From: an uncultured Bacteroidota bacterium
GTDB taxonomy: Bacteria; Bacteroidota; Bacteroidia; B-17B0; Aurantibacillaceae
Assembly: GCA_903893815.1 (NCBI GenBank)
Contig: CAITNS010000053.1
Span: forward strand, 193,826-257,825
DNA length: 64,000 nucleotides
Direction of reading: 5' to 3'
Each line of letters opens with the position of its first letter. Within the stretch, counting starts at the first letter, position 1. The position numbers and the translations under genes were made by a program. Of this stretch, positions 43,501-50,367 are shown piece after piece. The notes under the pieces were generated by a model that had not been told where the DNA came from, did not search any database, and saw only the letters and a program-made list of their open reading frames with translations.

Positions 43501-45038
43501 TTTTGAAGTCCATATCTAAATCCTCTGCCTTTACCAACAGGAGTTGCCTTTTTCTCATTATCCTTTACACATAATAAAATATCATGCGAATCGAATCCAT
43601 TTTTATTTAAATAGTAATTACTGTTTGCTGCAAAATATTTTACATTGTGTTTAGCCGCAAAACGAAGTAATACATCATTCACGTGATTTTCATCTCCCAA
43701 ATCATGGCGATTTAATTCGATATAAAAATCTTCTCCAAATAATTCTTTATACCACAAAAATGCATCTTCTGCTTGTTCTTCACCAACATTTAAAATTAAG
43801 TTAGGGATTTCTGAAGACAGAGAACCTGTGGTGGCGATTAAACCATCTTTATATTCAACTAATAAATCTTTATCAATACGTGGTACATAGTAAGCGCCAT
43901 CAATTAAACCGATAGAACTTAGTCGCGATAAATTTTCATAACCTAGTCTGTTTTTTGCAATTAGTACTTGCGTGTATCCATTGTCTTGTTTGGTCTTATC
44001 TTTATGATCTTTACAAACAAATAGTTCGCAACCAATAATGCATTTTAATTCTGTTTGCTTGTCTTCTGTCTTTTCACCTTTATCAACAGCTTCATTATGA
44101 GACTTAACACCTTTGTTGTGTTTATCAATTGCTTGCCAGAATAAAAAAGCTCCATACATATTACCGTGATCGGTTAAAGCAACCGCCGGCATATTATATT
44201 CAATGGCTTTTTTTACTAAGTCACCAACATCGCTAGTAGATTGTAGTACAGAGAACTGAGTATGATTGTGTAAGTGCGAGAAAGCCCCTCCCAGCCTCCC
44301 CGAAGGGGAGGAGTCTGAAGTAATAGATACTTTTTGACTTTCAACTTTTAACTTAGTACTTTCTAACTTACGTTCTTTCCAAGCTTGTTCGTGTTTGTAA
44401 AGTTCAGTTAAATCGGGAGCAACGTAATTTATCGTTTGTAAATCTGTTACTTCAGCAACTTTAGTAATTCCGCGTTTAATAATCTCGAAGAATACTTTAC
44501 CAGTTGCTAAAACGTCAAATGCCGCATTGTGGGCTTCTTCGAATGAGGCATTAAATAATTTAGTATAAAGTTCGGTTAAGGTTGGCCATTTAAATTTACC
44601 GCCTCTTCCTCCTGGAATAGCACAGTATTCCGTTGTTTGGTCATTCTTAGTATCAATGAAAGGTTTAGCGGCTAAACTATTTTCTAAACCACAGCGTAAT
44701 AATTCGGAGCCAATAATATTATTATCAAACTCTATGTTATGTCCGCATAAGTATTGACATTGATATACAACGTCCACAAATTCCTGTAAAACTGTTTTTA
44801 AATCTTGCCCTTCTTCAATAGCACGTTCATTGGTAATACCATGTATTTGAACAGCGTTGAAAGGAATGGTGTAACCTTCAGGTTTAATAATAATAGAATT
44901 ACTATTAATTAAATTTCCTTGAGCATCGTGTAATTGCCAAGCTACTTGCACCATTCGTGGCCAATTATCAAAATCGGTTAGTGGTGCGCTGTAACTGCGT
45001 GGTAAGCCTGTTGTTTCGGTATCAAATATTAGGAACAT
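40566..45038 (-). CDS. dnaE: DNA polymerase III alpha subunit with fused N-terminal proofreading exonuclease
   Basis: Replicative polymerase of 1490 aa. Domain order: DEDDh exonuclease (1-195) with DTETTGLP, CGHNIEFDNNIIGSE and HNAAFDVLATG; a linker (about 200-252); PHP domain from about 253 (HLHNHTQFSVL, TDHGNMYG); polymerase core with VGPGRGSAAGSA and PDIDIDFDDEGRG (about 710-725), which holds the metal-binding Asps; helix-hairpin-helix region; and an OB-fold near 1320 (VTFGGVITGFENRTSKTGNAFGKL). The fusion puts proofreading in the same chain, as reported for DnaE of some Bacteroidota. The linker at residues 223-253 is odd: its DNA carries two repeat types normally found between genes (see 44281-44372). 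The gene converges with the gene at 39076, overlapping by 4 bases. Confidence 0.96.
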   Translation of the reverse strand: MFLIFDTETTGLPRSYSAPLTDFDNWPRMVQVAWQLHDAQGNLINSNSIIIKPEGYTIPFNAVQIHGITNERAIEEGQDLKTVLQEFVDVVYQCQYLCGHNIEFDNNIIGSELLRCGLENSLAAKPFIDTKNDQTTEYCAIPGGRGGKFKWPTLTELYTKLFNASFEEAHNAAFDVLATGKVFFEIIKRGITKVAEVTDLQTINYVAPDLTELYKHEQAWKERKLESTKLKVESQKVSITSDSSPSGRLGGAFSHLHNHTQFSVLQSTSDVGDLVKKAIEYNMPAVALTDHGNMYGAFLFWQAIDKHNKGVKSHNEAVDKGEKTEDKQTELKCIIGCELFVCKDHKDKTKQDNGYTQVLIAKNRLGYENLSRLSSIGLIDGAYYVPRIDKDLLVEYKDGLIATTGSLSSEIPNLILNVGEEQAEDAFLWYKELFGEDFYIELNRHDLGDENHVNDVLLRFAAKHNVKYFAANSNYYLNKNGFDSHDILLCVKDNEKKATPVGKGRGFRYGLQNKEFYFKSPKEMRALFADMPEAIEATNEIVSKIEQFKLGRDILLPKFEIAQSFIEANEAEIQSSHQRIIALKEKGWEEKKLSTEAIEVQKAEMRVIAEQFIYMSHLTWEGAHKRYPDMSDSTKERIAFELATIERMGYPGYFLIVADFIAEARKMGVAVGPGRGSAAGSAIAYCLWITNVDPIKFDLLFERFLNPDRISMPDIDIDFDDEGRGLVIDYVINKYGSNQVAQIITYGTMGGKSAIKDTARVLDLPLEDSNNLSKAFPDSLDAKLKKLLKPGGIDQKYLDGIKDKREVVEQSHNFRKLAEGNTPQATVLKQAYELEGCLRNIGIHACGIIITPDDMVKFVPVTKAKDSEMLVTQFDNSVAENAGLLKMDFLGLRTLTIIKDALRYIKQNHGIDIDIDGIDLEDKKTYELFQRGETNAVFQYESAGMQKSLKDLKPDSFNDLIAMNALYRPGPIAYIPNYINRKHGREPVVMDLEGMDEFLGETYGITVYQEQVMRLSQKLANFTKGDADTLRKAMGKKDRATLDKMKGKFIDNCKANNHDPVVAEKVWKDWEAFASYAFNKSHSTCYAYVAFQTAYIKAHYPSEFMASVLNHAGSIDSISFLMEECKRMGVKVLGPDINEGFAKFAVIPGGTDIRFGMASIKGVGENTVENIINERNENGKYTSVFDLAKRLESKCVNKKSLEGLALAGGFDSFEGIHRAMFFTPDTDGLTLTDRMIKYSNQMSLGNDTSQASLFGGDDEIQITEPQLPLKIEAWGKLEELAREKEVVGFFISGHPLDPYKLIIDHKCNANCAQLKAGLEPFKGKDVTFGGVITGFENRTSKTGNAFGKLIIEDYHGSVELMLFGKDFVEYSKFMVSPLFVYVKAKVQERYGQPGSLELKIQKIELLELVKENIFSTMKLKLDANAINEELIANIEAIFNSSQGKCSVEFFVEDPAENLSVKLFSKSQKIAVSTDLMNELDKISSLTYELT
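44281..44372. repeat. REP-like palindrome plus heptad repeat inside the dnaE linker
   Basis: CCTCCCC-GAA-GGGGAGG (44295-44311) is a perfect 7-bp palindrome inside GCCCCTCCCAGCCTCCCC. Beside it (44331-44372) the coding strand reads AAGTTAGAAAGTACTAAGTT and AAAAGTTGAAAGTC, the heptad pattern seen between genes at 24361-24394 and 45047-45075. Both are read in frame as residues about 223-253 of DnaE (VESQKVSITSDSSPSGRLGG). The palindromic core closely resembles interspersed CTCCCCTTCGGGGAGG elements known from Bacteroidota intergenic regions (from memory). Confidence 0.6.
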
Positions 45039-45046
45039 TTATATTA

Positions 45047-45075
45047 GTTATGAGTGTTGAGTTATAAGTTATGAA
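45047..45075. repeat. AGTTATGAGTGTTGAGTTATAAG heptad repeat
   Basis: Degenerate 7-base periodicity (AGTTATG, AGTGTTG, AGTTATA, AGTTATG) in the 37-bp gap between the PH-domain gene and dnaE. It is similar to 24361-24394 and to the dnaE linker. Confidence 0.45.
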
Positions 45076-45645
45076 TTAATCAGCTTTGTTTTTTAAAGCA
45101 TTTTTGATTTCTATTAATTCGTTTTTAATGTCGGTTAAAAGTTGTGTATTATCTATCACTTGAGATTGCTTTGCTTCGCTTGCCATATTGTTACCGTAAC
45201 CATGTTTTTGATTGATGACTTTTTCGCGTTGCGCTAAAATTTGTGTTTTAAAACTTTCGGCATCGTTTATTCCTAACATGCTCATCATATTTTGATGATT
45301 TGGACCGCCGCCGCCACCGGCTGTTTCTATTTTAATTAATGTTAAACCAAAATAGCGAAGTATTGGTCCGCCAACAAAAGATAAATCCTGAATATTTTCT
45401 ACAGGAATTGTTTTTTCGATATGCACGATTAAACCTTTAGAAAATTTTAAATTCTTATTGGTAATTTGACAAGACAAGGTTGTGAAATATTTTCCACTCA
45501 ACCATTGTCCCAATCCAAAAATCCAAAAAGGAATTAATATCCATCCAATTACTGTAGTAATTAAAACTCCTAACACTACAAAAAAGATATAGGTTTTTAC
45601 TCTTGGGCTAAAGGTGGCTTCCCTTAAAACAATTTCTTCTGTCAT
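45076..45645 (-). CDS. Membrane protein with bacterial PH domain (YdbS/bPH2-like)
   Basis: 189 aa. Two adjacent hydrophobic segments lie at about 18-52 (YIFFVVLGVLITTVIGWILI). A bPH2 domain follows (about 55-125): LSCQITNKNLKFSKGLIVHIEKTIPVENIQDLSF is the usual signature, and the tail has a short Gly run (AGGGGGPNHQN). A C-terminal helical part includes TQLLTDIKNELIEIKNAL. Membrane-associated; function unknown. It may be co-transcribed with dnaE, since it lies upstream with a 37-bp gap. Confidence 0.85.
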   Translation of the reverse strand: MTEEIVLREATFSPRVKTYIFFVVLGVLITTVIGWILIPFWIFGLGQWLSGKYFTTLSCQITNKNLKFSKGLIVHIEKTIPVENIQDLSFVGGPILRYFGLTLIKIETAGGGGGPNHQNMMSMLGINDAESFKTQILAQREKVINQKHGYGNNMASEAKQSQVIDNTQLLTDIKNELIEIKNALKNKAD

Positions 45646-45766
45646 ACACTAAATTTAAATAATTTTTAAATGAATATTATCCATCGTTAATATAAACTCA
45701 TAAACTCTTTAAAATTTTATTAATTTGATTTACAGTACTTTAAGTATTTTTTTAAGCATAATAGAT

Positions 45767-45794
45767 AGATACATTAGATTCTTATGTATCTTTG
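45767..45794 (+). promoter_or_regulatory. PadR operator-like palindrome overlapping a -7 box
   Basis: AGATACAT and ATGTATCT (45767-45774 and 45784-45791) are perfect 8-bp inverted repeats 9 bases apart. The right arm overlaps TATCTTTG (45787-45794), a match to the -7 consensus TAnnTTTG, 24 bases before the padR ATG. ATACAT/ATGTAT arms are typical of PadR-family operators, so autorepression by blocking polymerase is likely. Confidence 0.65.
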
Positions 45795-45818
45795 TCTTAA
45801 GTATTAACTTATAACATC

Positions 45819-46160
45819 ATGATCTACTCTTCAGAATTATTAAAAGGAACGCTTAAAACAATTGTTTTAAAGCTTTTAGCCGACAATAAAAAAATGTATG
45901 GTTACGAAATTACTCAAAAGGTAAAAGAACTAACCTTAGATAAAATTCAAATTACAGAAGGAGCTCTATATCCAACATTGCACTCACTAGAAGCTGATGG
46001 ATTAGTAACTACCGAAACAGAATTTATTGGAAAGCGCGTTAGAAAATATTACAGTTTGAGCCCCAGTGGTAAAAACAAAACCAAAGAAAAAGTGAGCGAG
46101 TTAGCTGACTTTATGGAAACCATGAAGTTTTTATTAGACATTAAACCGAAAACGGCATAA
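45819..46160 (+). CDS. PadR-family transcriptional regulator
   Basis: Winged-helix repressor of 113 aa. The N-terminal domain reads LLKGTLKTIVLKLLADNKKMYGYEI then ITEGALYPTLHSLEADGLVT, the PadR HTH signature. RKYYSLSPSGK forms the wing, and the C-terminal helix is a short dimerisation segment (subfamily 2). The inducer is unknown. A palindromic operator-like site overlaps its own promoter, and a GldL-like membrane protein gene follows 91 bases later. PadR regulators of this type commonly control the membrane gene next to them. Confidence 0.93.
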   Translation: MIYSSELLKGTLKTIVLKLLADNKKMYGYEITQKVKELTLDKIQITEGALYPTLHSLEADGLVTTETEFIGKRVRKYYSLSPSGKNKTKEKVSELADFMETMKFLLDIKPKTA

Positions 46161-46185
46161 ACAAGTTATTTGAGAAAAGTTATTG

Positions 46186-46222
46186 GTTGTTTGAATTATG
46201 TAGTATTGCAAATTCAAACAAC
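46186..46222. other. Perfect 12-bp inverted repeat between padR and the membrane gene
   Basis: GTTGTTTGAATT (46186-46197) and AATTCAAACAAC (46211-46222) are exact reverse complements around a 13-base loop. No T-run follows, so it is not a standard terminator. It could be an RNA hairpin that stabilises or modulates the downstream message, or a second protein-binding site. Confidence 0.6.
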
Positions 46223-46251
46223 TGTTATTAAACAACAAAAATCTTTTTTAA

Positions 46252-47484
46252 ATGTACCAAATCAGTGATCAACAAATAGACTATATACTTAACGACATCG
46301 GTGCACGTGGCGTTGAGATGGAGAGCCTGCAGCAAAACCTATTAGATCATATTTGTTGTGTTATTGAAAATAATCTCGAAGCGAATGGAGACTTCGAGAG
46401 CTTCTACAAAAAAACCATACAAACATTTTATAAGGATGCATTATGGGAAATTGAAGAAGAAACGATCCTATTACTAACCTTTAAAAACTATTACACCATG
46501 AAAAAGATAATGATCATCAGCGGAACCTTTTCTGCTATCGTAATGAGTATTGGAATACTATTTAAATTTATGCACTGGCCAGGAGCTGCCATATGCATTC
46601 TACTAGGAATAGTTGTATCAAGCCTAGTATTTCTTCCACTATTATTTACATTAAAAGCCAAAGAAAAACAAAGTATTAAAGACAAATTGATATTGGGACT
46701 AGCAACAGCTTCTGGGATATTAATAAGTTTTGCAGTGCTATTTAAAATTATGCATTGGCCTGGTGCAAATTTGATGGGGTTAATTTTTGTAGGTATTATG
46801 TTAGTTTTGTATATTCCTTTATATTTTTTCTCAGGAATAAAAAATCCAGAAGCTAAAATTAATACCATTGTCACAACCATTATTATGATTATGGGTTGCG
46901 GATTGTTTTTAACTCTTGTAAACGCTAAACCAACAACCAGAAATTTAGATAATTCAGAAATAGAATTTATGGCGGATGATCAAATAATGATTAAAAACGA
47001 GGCGGAAAGTTTATACGCAATGTCAGAAAACGATACCTCTTTAAGTAAATCAATCATCAGAGTTAAGGAGATTTACACAATTTGTGAGGAGTTAAAAGCT
47101 GATATATTAGAATTTGAAGTTGGTCATCGAATCATTACTAAAGATTTAAAAGATAAAAACTTACATGTTAGTAATGCTTTGGTTAGTCAATTTTTCGGGT
47201 CAAACAGAGCGTTATATGAAAAAAAAATTGAGCTCTTAAATAAATTGGTAAACGAACAATATACCGCATGTTGGCTAGAAAAAATAAGGCTTTTGAAAAA
47301 AGAAAACGTTGGCATGAGATCTATTTTTTCACGTTCTTCAATCTTAACTGGAGATTTTGACTTCATTTATTATAACAATACCACATTAGGTGCATATAAA
47401 GATATATATGAAATTCAACTTAATACTATAGAAGACTTAAAAGAATTAGCTGAACTAAAGCAAGAATATATTAAATCAAACTAG
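46252..47484 (+). CDS. GldL-like HWPGA-repeat membrane protein, PadR partner
   Basis: 410 aa. Residues 1-80 form a soluble N-terminal domain (QIDYILNDIGARGVEMESLQ, QNLLDHICCVIE) seen in Bacteroidota membrane proteins beside PadR regulators. Four or more membrane helices follow (about 85-225). Two of them end in FKFMHWPGAA and FKIMHWPGAN, the motif of the gliding-motor protein GldL, repeated here. The C-terminal ~180 residues are soluble and helical (ESLYAMSENDTSLSKSI onward), without a recognised domain. It is not GldL itself, which has a different layout. Coupling to PadR suggests a stress- or ligand-regulated envelope function; that is inference. Confidence 0.8.
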   Translation: MYQISDQQIDYILNDIGARGVEMESLQQNLLDHICCVIENNLEANGDFESFYKKTIQTFYKDALWEIEEETILLLTFKNYYTMKKIMIISGTFSAIVMSIGILFKFMHWPGAAICILLGIVVSSLVFLPLLFTLKAKEKQSIKDKLILGLATASGILISFAVLFKIMHWPGANLMGLIFVGIMLVLYIPLYFFSGIKNPEAKINTIVTTIIMIMGCGLFLTLVNAKPTTRNLDNSEIEFMADDQIMIKNEAESLYAMSENDTSLSKSIIRVKEIYTICEELKADILEFEVGHRIITKDLKDKNLHVSNALVSQFFGSNRALYEKKIELLNKLVNEQYTACWLEKIRLLKKENVGMRSIFSRSSILTGDFDFIYYNNTTLGAYKDIYEIQLNTIEDLKELAELKQEYIKSN

Positions 47485-47515
47485 GTAAATTCTAATTAAA
47501 CAACAGAATAACCTT

Positions 47516-47550
47516 AACCCTGCTAGGATTATATTCTGGCAGGGTTTGTT
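47516..47550. terminator. Terminator between the GldL-like gene and hddA
   Basis: AACCCTGC (47516-47523) pairs with GCAGGGTT (47539-47546), followed by TTGTTTTAT. It serves the converging plus-strand gene, and weakly hddA, whose stop is at 47551. Confidence 0.75.
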
Positions 47551-48576
47551 TTATAAACTCGTCCAAGTTGTTAAACCTTGTTGAGTAAATTTAAAAGATT
47601 GTACTCTACCACCTAAACCTTCAATGGCCCCAGCTACTTTTACTTTAGTAACACCAGGACAATAAAAAAACATAAAACCACCTCCACCAGCACCAGATAT
47701 TTTTCCACCTGTGGCGCCTGTATTAATGGCTGTTGTATAAACTTTATCAATTAACTCATTACTGATTGAATGTGCGATTTGTTTTTTGTTGGTCCAACCA
47801 AAATGCAAAATCTCACCAATTTTGTTTAAGTCGCCACGCAATAAACTATCTTTCATTTGCTGCGCTTGCTCCTTTAAATTATGCATGGCATCAACCGATT
47901 TTTCGTTTTTATCTTTTACGTTCTTTACCTGCTCGTTAATAATAGTAGCAGATAAACGTTGTGTAGCTGTAAAGTACAATAGTAAATTAAATTCTAATTC
48001 ATAAAGCACTTCATCCTTTAATTGTAATGGATTTACAATCACTTTATCATCCGCTAAAAACTCCATAAAATTAATTCCACCAAAAGTTGCCGCATACTGA
48101 TCTTGCTTTCCTCCACTCATTCCTAAATCAATACGTTCAATTTCGTATGCTAAACGAGCAATATCGTATTTTCCTAAAGGCAACTTCAACCATTCCACAA
48201 AAGCACCAATTAACGACACTACAATTGTAGAAGAGGTTCCTAATCCAGATCCTTGAGGTGCTTCGATGTATGATGTTAAACGAAAGGATAAAGGTTTTAA
48301 CTCAAATTCTTTAACTAAACGATTATACACTCCAATAAATAATTCGAAGCCATCAACCAATTGCAATTGATTTTCTGAAGCAACTGATAAAGATTTATCC
48401 GTACCATCAATGCAAAATTCTATCTTTCCATTATCTAATGGTTCTAAACTAGCGTATGCGTATAAATCAATAGTAGCATTTAAAATAGCGCCGCCATAAA
48501 TATCACTATATGGCGAAACATCTGTTCCACCACCTGCCAAACCAATCCGTAAGGGCGCTTTACTTCTTATTATCAT
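47551..48576 (-). CDS. hddA: GHMP kinase, D-glycero-alpha-D-manno-heptose 7-phosphate kinase-like
   Basis: Phosphorylates a heptose 7-phosphate on the way to GDP-heptose for surface polysaccharide; the substrate is inferred from similarity to HddA. It has 341 aa. IRSKAPLRIGLAGGGTDVSPY is the GHMP N-terminus characteristic of the HddA/Fkp-like group. The ATP loop is EAPQGSGLGTSSTIVVSLIGA and the C-terminal motif is GATGGKISGAGGGGFMFFYC. It is the last gene of a unit that includes the nucleotidyltransferase pair; its start overlaps the end of the upstream gene by 17 bases. Confidence 0.88.
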   Translation of the reverse strand: MIIRSKAPLRIGLAGGGTDVSPYSDIYGGAILNATIDLYAYASLEPLDNGKIEFCIDGTDKSLSVASENQLQLVDGFELFIGVYNRLVKEFELKPLSFRLTSYIEAPQGSGLGTSSTIVVSLIGAFVEWLKLPLGKYDIARLAYEIERIDLGMSGGKQDQYAATFGGINFMEFLADDKVIVNPLQLKDEVLYELEFNLLLYFTATQRLSATIINEQVKNVKDKNEKSVDAMHNLKEQAQQMKDSLLRGDLNKIGEILHFGWTNKKQIAHSISNELIDKVYTTAINTGATGGKISGAGGGGFMFFYCPGVTKVKVAGAIEGLGGRVQSFKFTQQGLTTWTSL

Positions 48577-49027
48577 TATCTAAATTCTCAAGGTCGTTTA
48601 AATCTTTTGGTCTGCCACTCGCTTTTTTGTTTTTAATCAAGTCCTTCAACTGAATTACCTTAACTGGAATTTCTTCTATTTCAGTATCTAAAGAATTACT
48701 GTATACCTCCTCAAATGTAAGTCCCGAAATTTCTTTTAATATTTCAATAGATACCGGAGCTCTTCCAAAGGAAAAAACAGTCATGTTTTTATTATATAAA
48801 AAATTTTCTTCCGTCATATCAAAAACAGATAACCCAAATTCAAAAAAGGCTTCACTTAATTTTTCATAATTTTCTTTTGACACTTCTACAAAAATATCCA
48901 AATCACCAGTTGTTCTAGGAAAGCCATGAAAAATAACTGAATATCCTCCAACCAAAACGTACTTAACTTTCGAGCCGTTGATTGATTTTATGAAATCCTG
49001 AAAATCTTCATTAAATATATTACCCAT
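48560..49027 (-). CDS. DUF6036/MNT-type nucleotidyltransferase-like protein
   Basis: 155 aa with the nucleotidyltransferase-fold motif KYVLVGGYSVIFHGFPRTTGDLDIFVE: GG followed by DLD supplies the metal-binding Asps, and VSIEILKEI may give a third acid. Such proteins occur as the enzyme part of toxin-antitoxin and abortive-infection-like pairs (MNT, AbiEii relatives). Whether it transfers nucleotides to RNA, protein or something else is unknown. The small gene just upstream (5-bp gap) is its likely partner. The C-terminus is highly charged (NDLENLDNDNKK) and overlaps the start of hddA. Confidence 0.8.
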   Translation of the reverse strand: MGNIFNEDFQDFIKSINGSKVKYVLVGGYSVIFHGFPRTTGDLDIFVEVSKENYEKLSEAFFEFGLSVFDMTEENFLYNKNMTVFSFGRAPVSIEILKEISGLTFEEVYSNSLDTEIEEIPVKVIQLKDLIKNKKASGRPKDLNDLENLDNDNKK

Positions 49028-49032
49028 ATCTA

Positions 49033-49221
49033 TTAGCGAACAGAAAATACTGTTCTATCCATTTTCAATGGCTGATTAATCGAATAATTATAAGAAACAC
49101 TTTGAAGATAAGCGAACACCTCTCCAATTTGTAATAAGTTCATGTTTTTATAATTATCAGACTCTTTTTTGAAATCTGTAATTTTTCCTGATGAATGAGC
49201 GGTTCTATCTAACTTAAACAT
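49033..49221 (-). CDS. Small LDRT-motif partner of the nucleotidyltransferase
   Basis: 62 aa. It opens with FKLDRTAHSSGKITDF and ends with LKMDRTVFSVR. The repeated (L/M)DRT motif at both ends, with a central helix (LLQIGEVFAYLQSVSYNYSIN), is seen in small proteins encoded directly before DUF6036-type nucleotidyltransferases (from memory of such pairs). It could be the antitoxin or specificity partner. It lies 5 bases from the nucleotidyltransferase and 9 bases after the glycosyltransferase gene, so all are in one transcription unit. Confidence 0.7.
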   Translation of the reverse strand: MFKLDRTAHSSGKITDFKKESDNYKNMNLLQIGEVFAYLQSVSYNYSINQPLKMDRTVFSVR

Positions 49222-49230
49222 AATATAAAT

Positions 49231-50361
49231 TTACAATTTTTTATATAAATCAATGACTTCATCCACAAAAATTTTCCAATCGTATTTTTGTTTTTCTTTA
49301 ATCATACCTTCTGTGAAAAGATGCATTCTGTTATTTTCAAAATAATCTTTTATGCCATCAGCTATAGCCTTACCGTTTGATTCAACCACATAACCTGCTA
49401 CTTTATCAGGAATAATTTCCCCTAATCCTCCAACATTGGTTACTAAGGTAGGCACTTCAAAATGAAACGACACCTGCGTCACTCCGCTTTGTGTGGCGCT
49501 TCTATATGGCAATGCTACTAAGTCAGCGGCTGAAAAATATAATTTCACATCTTCATTAGCAATAAATTTACCATGTAAAATAACCTGATTTTCGATTCCA
49601 TATTTTTTTATCAAATCTAAATAGGGTTGTTTATCTTCATAAAATTCACCAGCTATAACTAAAATTATATTTGGATTCGCTTTTAATTCATTGAACGCGT
49701 CCAACAACATATCTAATCCTTTGTATTTTCTAATTAATCCAAAAAATAAAACAAGTTGTTTATCAGTTGGAAGTTCTAAAGCTTTTCTTGCATCCATTTT
49801 ATTTAACTTCTCACCAAAAGAAGTATATAAAGGATGTAATAAATATTTTTTGTGTACTGTGCTTGTAAATTTCTCTAGGTCTTTCATCACCGCTTTACTC
49901 ATGGTAACAAAACCATCGCAAGCATTAATAAAATATTTTGCAAAGGCAACGTCGCCTGGTCGCGTTTCGTGGGGAATAACATTATCCGTAATGGCTAGCA
50001 CCTTCACTCCACTTTTACGAACCATACGAGCAATACTTCCCAATGCTGGCCCCATGAACGGAATCCAAAAACGGAAGACAATAAAATCAGGTTTTTGTTT
50101 TTTAATAAAACGTGCTGTTTTAATCCACGATAAGGGATTCACTGAATTAATTAACGTATGAATTTTAATGTTTTTAGGCGCATTCCCACTAGTATCAAAT
50201 TGTGTACTTCCAGGAAATAAAAAATTAGGATATTGTAAACTATAAGAAATAATTTCGCAATCATGTCCTTGCTCATTGAATGCTTTACAGAACAATTCGT
50301 CAAACGTGGCTAAACCACCACGTAAAGGATATGCAGGACCTATGATAAAAATTTTTGCCAC
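49231..50361 (-). CDS. Glycosyltransferase family 4
   Basis: GT-B glycosyltransferase of 376 aa. The N-terminal motif FIIGPAYPLRGGLATF with PLRGG is typical of GT4 acceptor domains. The donor domain shows LVLFFGLIRKYKGLDMLLDAF, VILHGKFIANEDVKLYF and LPYRSATQSGVTQVSFHF. The start is GTG 50361. It probably works on surface polysaccharide together with the HddA sugar kinase downstream; the acceptor is unknown. It lies 6 bases after the M16 homologue gene. Confidence 0.87.
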   Translation of the reverse strand: MAKIFIIGPAYPLRGGLATFDELFCKAFNEQGHDCEIISYSLQYPNFLFPGSTQFDTSGNAPKNIKIHTLINSVNPLSWIKTARFIKKQKPDFIVFRFWIPFMGPALGSIARMVRKSGVKVLAITDNVIPHETRPGDVAFAKYFINACDGFVTMSKAVMKDLEKFTSTVHKKYLLHPLYTSFGEKLNKMDARKALELPTDKQLVLFFGLIRKYKGLDMLLDAFNELKANPNIILVIAGEFYEDKQPYLDLIKKYGIENQVILHGKFIANEDVKLYFSAADLVALPYRSATQSGVTQVSFHFEVPTLVTNVGGLGEIIPDKVAGYVVESNGKAIADGIKDYFENNRMHLFTEGMIKEKQKYDWKIFVDEVIDLYKKL

Positions 50362-50367
50362 TTAATT

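Noticed and set aside
46491-46880. 129-codon minus-strand frame inside the GldL-like gene
   Set aside because: Mirror of hydrophobic helices; it reads as a membrane-like protein only because its complement does.
49691-50161. 156-codon plus-strand frame inside the glycosyltransferase gene
   Set aside because: Long because the gene is AT-rich with few stops on the other strand; the minus-strand motifs are clear.
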